64,000 nt of DNA, from assembly GCF_958979055.1 (NCBI RefSeq), contig NC_084888.1:33537804-33601803 (forward strand). The letters are read 5' to 3'. Positions 58,701 through 64,000 of the stretch are shown one piece after another; the first letter of the stretch is position 1, and the number at the start of each line of letters is the position of its first letter. The position numbers were made by a program, and so were the translations under genes. This stretch comes from Alnus glutinosa (taxonomy: Eukaryota > Streptophyta > Magnoliopsida > Fagales > Betulaceae). Below the pieces are notes generated by a model. The model had not been told where the DNA came from. It did not search any database and worked only from the letters and a program-made list of their open reading frames with translations.

Positions 58701-61516
58701 TGTCTTTGCAAAAGTTCAATCTTCATTTCACGTAGAAGGTCATCATGAGGTATGTTAAACTGGATCTGAACCTGAGAGTAGCCAACATCATTGGTAAGAG
58801 ATTACGGCCATGACAAAAATAAACAAGAAAAGCACTTAAAGCAGAATCTGCACCATATGGAAATCATCCCACCATAACAATGACCAATATACCTTTTTCA
58901 AATTCCAAATTTAGACTAACCTGGTCATGTATGTTGTATGGAAGAGAAAAGCCAAAATCCAACATCAGGGTAGCATTTGGAAATTTTCCATATCTTATTA
59001 ATACCTATACAAATGTTTCAAGCGAATTCCATAATCATAACTAGGAAGAAATTAATTCTGCAACACTATCTAAGCAGTTACAATCTTACATATTGACAGA
59101 ATACATTTGTAAACATATAAGCATGAAGGGACAAAACTTAAAAACTAGTTGTTCTTCTTGTTATTTTATAAAATATACATGATTATTGTTCAAGGAGACA
59201 ATACATGATTCCGGGGGTCTTCAAACTTCAGCTTAATTTAGAAAGTAACTCAAACCCTACAATTTTTTTTCTACTCTTCTGGAGACACCATTCTACATGT
59301 ATATGCTTCTTACACACAATTTTGAAGCATAATTTAACCAATATGCAGATCATTATGATGTACCAATTTTTAAGAAGCAAATTATCTCTTTCTTGGTAAT
59401 TATGGTTTGCTTGAGTAATTAAGAGGAAAAGAACAAGAGATATTAAAATACTGAGTGCAGTTTGTTGTTCACAGAGACATAACTCAATTTACATTATGTT
59501 AATTAAAAAACTTCTTGCCAGATATGTTAGCAACCAAACAAAAATGGCACCAGACCCTTAAAAAGATATTAGAAAGAAAGAAGCACTAGATGAAGCTTAA
59601 CACTCTTAAAAAAGGGGGGGGGGGGGGGGGGGGGGGGGTGTTGGGGATGGGCTCTATAGCATAAGCATAGTGTAAATCCACCAGAAAACTGTAAAACATG
59701 ACAAAGGCAGTAGCAGAAAGCAGCACAAGGTTGTCAAATTTCAACTCTAGATGATACATACCTACTTCTTACATAGAGCAACCAAAAGCAGAAATTTTGA
59801 ACAGAAATATAATAATTATTTCTAAAGGGAACCTAATTGTTTAAATTCAGGAAAAGAAAATATTCAGAGTCTGACCTGTTCACCAGGACCATAATTACGA
59901 TCAGCAATTACCTGCACAGATATAAAGAAGTAAAAATTGAACAAAACACACCTTACAGAGTTACAGGTATAAAAACAGCTATATATATAAGGGGAGGGGG
60001 AGGGTTTTTTTTGGAAGGGGGGTGCTTATGGATGCAACAGAAACAACAAAACTGGTGCATGAGAACCGAATCACCCATTCCAATATATAAAAAATTATCA
60101 ATTTGAAAATGCTGTAAAAAAATGAAATGAAATGACACAATTTTATTTTATTTTATTTTTCATATTTTCATGTCAAAAATTAATTCTCTCATTTGAATTA
60201 ATTAAATTTGCCACAACAACACCATCTAACCGGCTTATTTTGAATATTGAGGAAAAAAGAGGGAAAAGAAAACTCAATTACTACAATTTAACAATGACCA
60301 TTGGAAAAATTGCAAATAAAGAAATTAGAGAGAGAGAGATTACTTCTGAGACTTGTTTGTCTTCATCACTCAATACAATTGATTCTGAAGCTCCATCATG
60401 ATTTAAAAAGTCTGCAAATGGAATCTACAATATAATATAATAATTAAATGGGTGATTATACAAAAAGAGTCTAAGGAGTAATTATTCATAATCCTTCATA
60501 ATAAAAGATGGATGTCATCATTACAAAAGTAATACCAGAGATAATCCCTTTGTGCTTCCCCATGCTCGAGAACCAACTGTTAAATGCAAAATAATTTAAT
60601 GGAATAGAAACCCACACAATTTTTTTTTTTTAAAGAAAAAGTGAATTTCATTAAAACGCAAAAGGATGCACCCAAGTACACAAGAAATGTACAAGAGAAA
60701 CACATAATCAGAGAAGGAAAAAAGATTAAAAATAATAATAATAAATAAAATAATGGAAACCCACTCAGTTACCATAAGAAGATAAACTAAAGCCTCATTC
60801 ACAATAAAACACAGGAAGTTAAGACAAACGGATATGTAAAAAGACATATTTGCCATAGTTGCAGCACAAAAATAGAAAATAGGCAACCGACTATCTGAAA
60901 GTTTATGTCATAGTACACCACTTTACCATAATATAAATATAAAGACTTGACAACAGCATCAAATAACAAAACGGTACAACCTCTAATGAACAGCAACAGA
61001 AAAACTTTAAGAAGAGTCAAGCTTACCAAAATAATAGTATTTTAAATATCAAAAACCTTTTAGCAGGGTCTCGTCCAGAATGTTTAATCCATAAACCAAG
61101 AAACTGGAGGTGATGGGTTAATCACCAGCTCAATATAACGTGACTCACTAGGGAAAAAATCAACTCCATATTGCAGAATAGCAATATGACAATATCAACC
61201 AGGTACAGTGAAACTTCAGCTCTTTGGATTTACATTTAATTATAGAAAGATGGAGGTTTCAGTGCAAAAAACAATGATGTATGGAACTAATGATTGTGAA
61301 CAAGAAGCATTCATAGGTCCACTACCACCATAATGACTTAATAAACTCAATGCATCAAGATTCTCCTATTTTGCTAATCAAAGTATAGCCAATTCTTGAT
61401 GCAACTTTATGTTGATCAGAACTTTTTTCACTAACCACCTAACATTAATCATAACAGAATCAACTCATGAAATTCATACTGCAGAGATTTTGATAATAAG
61501 CTTTTTTGTTTTTGTT

Positions 61517-61549
<33 letters not shown>

Positions 61550-62850
61550 GTACGCCAGCATGTGATTCATGAAGGCAGAACAGATCACAGGAAGTACATA
61601 GTTCCAAATGAAGTTACCTAATGCACATGCATGCATGAAATCCTCATATGTGAGATCTCCAAGAAGTTTAGGGACGCGTTGAAGAGCCTAAAATCATAAG
61701 ACATGTTAAACCATAATCAGATATATTATAAAAAAATTACCACAAAAGGTCAATATGTAGTAAGATATGATATGAACACTTGACAAACATTTCACTGAAG
61801 ATTGGGCCCCATTAATATGTGCATTGCACTATTTAATATGGCAATGTTTTAAATTTCTTTGTTTGGTTATTTTGGTTAGTTGTTATGTAGAAAACCAAAA
61901 GAATGTGACATATTAAATTGAATGTCATGGTAAGATGTCCCTTGAGCTTTGGATCAAATAGTAAGTGTTGGGGTAGATCTTAGGCTTAAATCTCATCAGT
62001 AGGGAAAAATGGAAGGACAGAAAAAAAAATAAAAAAAAATCAAAAGCAACAAACAAACAACTAAACAACAAAAAACAAAAACGTTGATGTATCTGAGTAG
62101 TTGCACTTCTAGTATAATAATGGCAGTAAAGCACCATCTTTTTGGGTATATTTTTTCAGTTGTCTTGAACTAAATCTGGAGAGAGAGAGAGAGAGAGAGT
62201 GAGAGAGAGAATTTGTTTTCCATTGTCCTGTCCTCATTCTTGTTCAGTTCAGACGTTATTCATCCCACAAAACAGTAGCTAAACAAAGTAACTGGTGAGA
62301 TTGCCAGAATTTATGCTCATTTCTTCACCAACAATTGAATAAGAGTGTAAATCTGAAGGTTGAAAACATTCAAAGCTGATGACTGTTCTCTAGAACATGG
62401 AAATATATCTTAAATGAACTGTAATATACCTTAAAATTATTACAAACCTATGACTCTTGGGACAATGGTAATCAGGTTATTGTACTACCATTCTTAAATC
62501 ATCCCCTGCTGGAGCACTCACTCTACTTTATCAGTTAATAATAATCAGAATAAGAGTTGGTGGTAAGATTGCTGAAGCCCAAAGCCATACACCATCAAGG
62601 GCATAACCACCAGCCGGAGACAAAAAGTTAAACATACACATGCATGCGTGTGCATACGTGTGCATGGCATTCACACACACACAAGCACAGATATGCGTAT
62701 GAAATCAACAGAAACCAAAGAAAAACAGATTGAAGTACTTACTGGCTTGATTACCCAGAAATCTTTTTCAATTTGAGATTTTTGATTGATCGTTTCCTGG
62801 TATACCGAGCTTTGATGAATCATCTCCAACTCACCTTCACTCCAGAATAT
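55759..62850 (-). CDS. SET-domain lysine methyltransferase of the Rubisco LSMT family, 5' end off the window
   Basis: Ten exons are visible: 62850-62743, 61687-61618, 60576-60536, 60424-60344, 59911-59876, 59004-58921, 58771-58638, 57603-57515, 56609-56461 and 55953-55759. They give the last 328 residues; related proteins are near 500 aa, so about 170 N-terminal residues, including any transit peptide and the first SET part, lie to the right. The SET core is clear: GSRAWGSTKGLSLIPFADFL with NHD, then VIADRNYGPGEQVLIRYGKF, where the NH pair and final Tyr serve AdoMet binding and catalysis. The rest is the helical Rubisco-LSMT substrate-binding domain (LARRPLKSRSKEIQAHQIL; LRVLKSASAWLNNYC). It most resembles the Arabidopsis At3g07670 branch. 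Substrate (Rubisco, aldolase or other) cannot be told from sequence. Introns are large and repeat-laden. Confidence 0.93.
56715..57475 (+). mobile_element. 5'-truncated LINE in an intron of the SET gene
   Basis: The plus frame shows the reverse-transcriptase zinc-binding region of plant L1 elements (HDWEVESVSQFSEYLNSQ; IICWIPSKRKSFDVKSYY; then WCCMCKKNEDSIDHLLFH with its CxxC-x-H-like pattern). It ends in a 3' UTR (GTGTACTGGGGTTGCACCCC, ATTACTTAT) and an A-rich tail. In-frame stops and frame changes show it is dead. It is antisense to the host gene. Confidence 0.85.
59614..59638 (+). repeat. Poly(G) tract of about 25, in a SET-gene intron
   Basis: About 25 consecutive G's (C's on the gene's sense strand) between A- and T-rich sequence. 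Long G homopolymers are rare in plants and may form quadruplexes; the exact length may also be affected by sequencing. Confidence 0.85.
60608..60770 (-). mobile_element. LINE 3' end in a SET-gene intron
   Basis: A T-run at 60620-60630 is followed by GAATTTCATTAAAACGCAAA and GCACCCAAGTACACAAG, the antisense of a LINE 3' UTR. GAAACCCAC flanks both sides (about 60608 and 60757), giving a short imperfect target duplication. It resembles the fragments at 18.7 and 63.5 kb. Confidence 0.65.
61517..61543 (+). repeat. (GA)n microsatellite in a SET-gene intron
   Basis: Thirteen to fourteen GA units, preceded by a T-rich stretch. A similar GA run lies at about 62180-62210 in the next intron. Confidence 0.9.
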
Positions 62851-63062
62851 CTACAAAGATTTAAAGCATATACATCAGACATATGTTTGTTAATAAGATA
62901 AAGACTGTTATGCTAAGAATAAGAACCTGGCCATATTTATTGTAATACAGTGAGGGTAGCCTTCCCCCCTCCTAAATCCATCTCATTTCGATAGGTTAAA
63001 CCCAAGGCCTCCCCCTTATTAAAGGGGTTACCACTTTGACTTCAAGGCCTATGGTAGTGTTC
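62851..63062. other. Intron of the SET gene, repeat-like sequence
   Basis: No exon was found. The stretch from about 62945 (GTGAGGGTAGCCTTCCCCCC onward) has the look of a dispersed repeat but I cannot classify it. Confidence 0.35.
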
Positions 63063-63463
63063 TGTCGGAAAAACATAAACATAAGAATTCTATGGTGTGT
63101 ACCTTTCCTTGAGAACTCACAAATCAGGATCTTTTGTAAGTGTTCTACACTTTAATGTAATGTCTTTCACATCCAGGATTGAAAGAAGTCAAACGGTAGT
63201 GTTTTATTACAAGAACAAAACACATAGGCCCACAACCTAAATGCTATTTGAGTGAGAAAGACGGGAGAATTGAGAGGTTCAGAATTTCAAATTCTGAAAT
63301 GATGGATTGAATAATCATCAATTTAACTTCCATCCCATGGGTTATTTATAACCAACCAAGAGACACAACTCTTGGTTGTGGAAGGAACATATCTAAGAGA
63401 TACAACTCTTAGAAATATATGGACCAGCTCCACTGTGGGTATATTAAGGTCCATTTACGAACA
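63063..63463. mobile_element. Solo LTR, 401 bp, with TGTTC target duplication
   Basis: The element starts TGTCGGAAAAAC, ends ATTTACGAACA, and TGTTC borders both sides (63058-63062 and 63464-63468). Inside are words such as CACATAGGCCCACAACC and pairs of ACAACTCTTGG / ACAACTCTTAG. There is no internal region, so it is a solo LTR fossil with clean edges. Confidence 0.8.
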
Positions 63464-63478
63464 TGTTCTAACTGAGAG

Positions 63479-63780
63479 TTTTTTTTTTTTGATAAGTAAT
63501 AACCTGGTTTTATTTAAAGCGTCAGGCGCCCCTTAGTACACCGGCAGTATACAAGAGAAAACGCAATGCTGGAAAACGAAAAAAAAACAGCCCAAAAAAA
63601 GAAAGAAAGAAACCCACCAAACAAACCCACAAGAACCTAAGCCTACAAGCACAAAGAACCCCAATCCAACCCACAAGGAACACACAAGAAACCTGCCCAA
63701 AAACCCACAGGAACCTACACCCTAAAACACAACACCCGCAGCCCACAAGCAACCCACAAACTACAGAACCTGAGCCTTTC
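63479..63780 (-). mobile_element. LINE 3' fragment, antisense
   Basis: A T-run followed by GATAAGTAATAACC is the antisense LINE terminus seen repeatedly here. The body (TAGTACACCGGCAGTATACA, AGAGAAAACGCAATGC) parallels the 60.6-kb copy and continues into an AACCCACAAG-rich stretch. The right limit is uncertain. The minus-strand frame here is a by-product of that repeat. Confidence 0.7.
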
Positions 63781-63917
63781 CTCTCCTACTCCTAGAATGC
63801 ACACTCGCAAGATGAAAATGGTTGTCGTGAAATATTGCTGCTTTAAATTAGAGATAATAGCAGGGCAGTCAATGTAGATATCAAGTTCCGTCCATTAAGC
63901 TATTACAAAAATCACCA

Positions 63918-63922
63918 AAAAG

Positions 63923-63970
<48 letters not shown>
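63918..63970 (+). repeat. Poly(A) tract of about 50
   Basis: A nearly pure A homopolymer near the right edge. It could be the tail of another plus-strand retroposon whose body would be 63.8-63.9 kb, but that body is too short to classify. Confidence 0.8.
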
Positions 63971-63974
<4 letters not shown>

Positions 63975-64000
63975 TTACCACACCACTGATTTTAATAAAT

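Noticed and set aside
63522-63752. 76-codon minus frame rich in Cys, Val and Leu
   Set aside because: By-product of an AACCCACAAG-type repeat in a LINE fragment.
1-64000. CRISPR arrays, operons, tRNA or rRNA genes
   Set aside because: Repeats here are microsatellites or transposons, genes have introns, and no tRNA A/B-box pair or rRNA sequence was recognised; this is a plant nuclear region.

Overview
The window is nuclear DNA of a dicot plant, most likely a woody rosid. The evidence is AT-rich sequence, GT-AG introns, seven recognisable plant genes, and many short transposons and LINE tails in introns and spacers. The LINE tail ending TTACTTATC-poly(A) resembles copies I associate with Fagales-type trees, but species cannot be fixed from sequence alone.

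Layout, left to right. (1) 2.0-4.9 kb, minus: a plastid-type lambda glutathione transferase that lacks its usual C-terminal tail. (2) 8.5-12.4 kb, minus: a clade D PP2C phosphatase with a 49-codon uORF in its leader. (3) 14.9-19.5 kb, plus: a nitrilase-like deaminated-glutathione amidase (NLP2/Nit1 type) with two usable starts. (4) 19.5-25.1 kb: transposon-rich spacer, including a 1.0 kb retroposon with 12-bp target duplications. (5) 25.2-25.7 kb, plus: a secreted ATS3-like embryo protein with a seed-type RY motif upstream. (6) 27.6-32.5 kb, minus: a 959-aa plant coiled-coil protein. (7) 36.6-41.4 kb: a nested transposon block, with a copia fossil carrying a Harbinger-like element beside a LINE split by a solo LTR that itself holds a Mutator-like foldback. 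(8) 41.9-48.7 kb, plus: GID9/MAEA, a RING-type subunit of the CTLH/GID ubiquitin ligase. (9) 50.3-53.2 kb, minus: an RS2Z-type SR splicing factor. (10) 54.8-55.1 kb: a plastid ccsA fragment in the nucleus. (11) 55.8-62.9 kb, minus: a SET-domain, Rubisco-LSMT-type lysine methyltransferase whose 5' exons lie beyond the right edge.

The genes do not form a pathway cluster; this is ordinary gene-by-gene plant organisation. GSTL and the NLP2-type amidase both touch glutathione chemistry, but I read their closeness as coincidence.

The most unusual pattern is a set of very short insertions (about 17-91 bp) consisting of little more than a LINE 3' end and its A-tail. They are flanked by direct repeats of 11-18 bp and recur at six or more sites, mostly in introns. 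One at the 3' end of GSTL duplicated an AATAAA motif.

Exon limits were placed by eye from reading-frame continuity, splice consensus and family similarity. Every multi-exon CDS listed as a gene sums to a whole number of codons across its exons.
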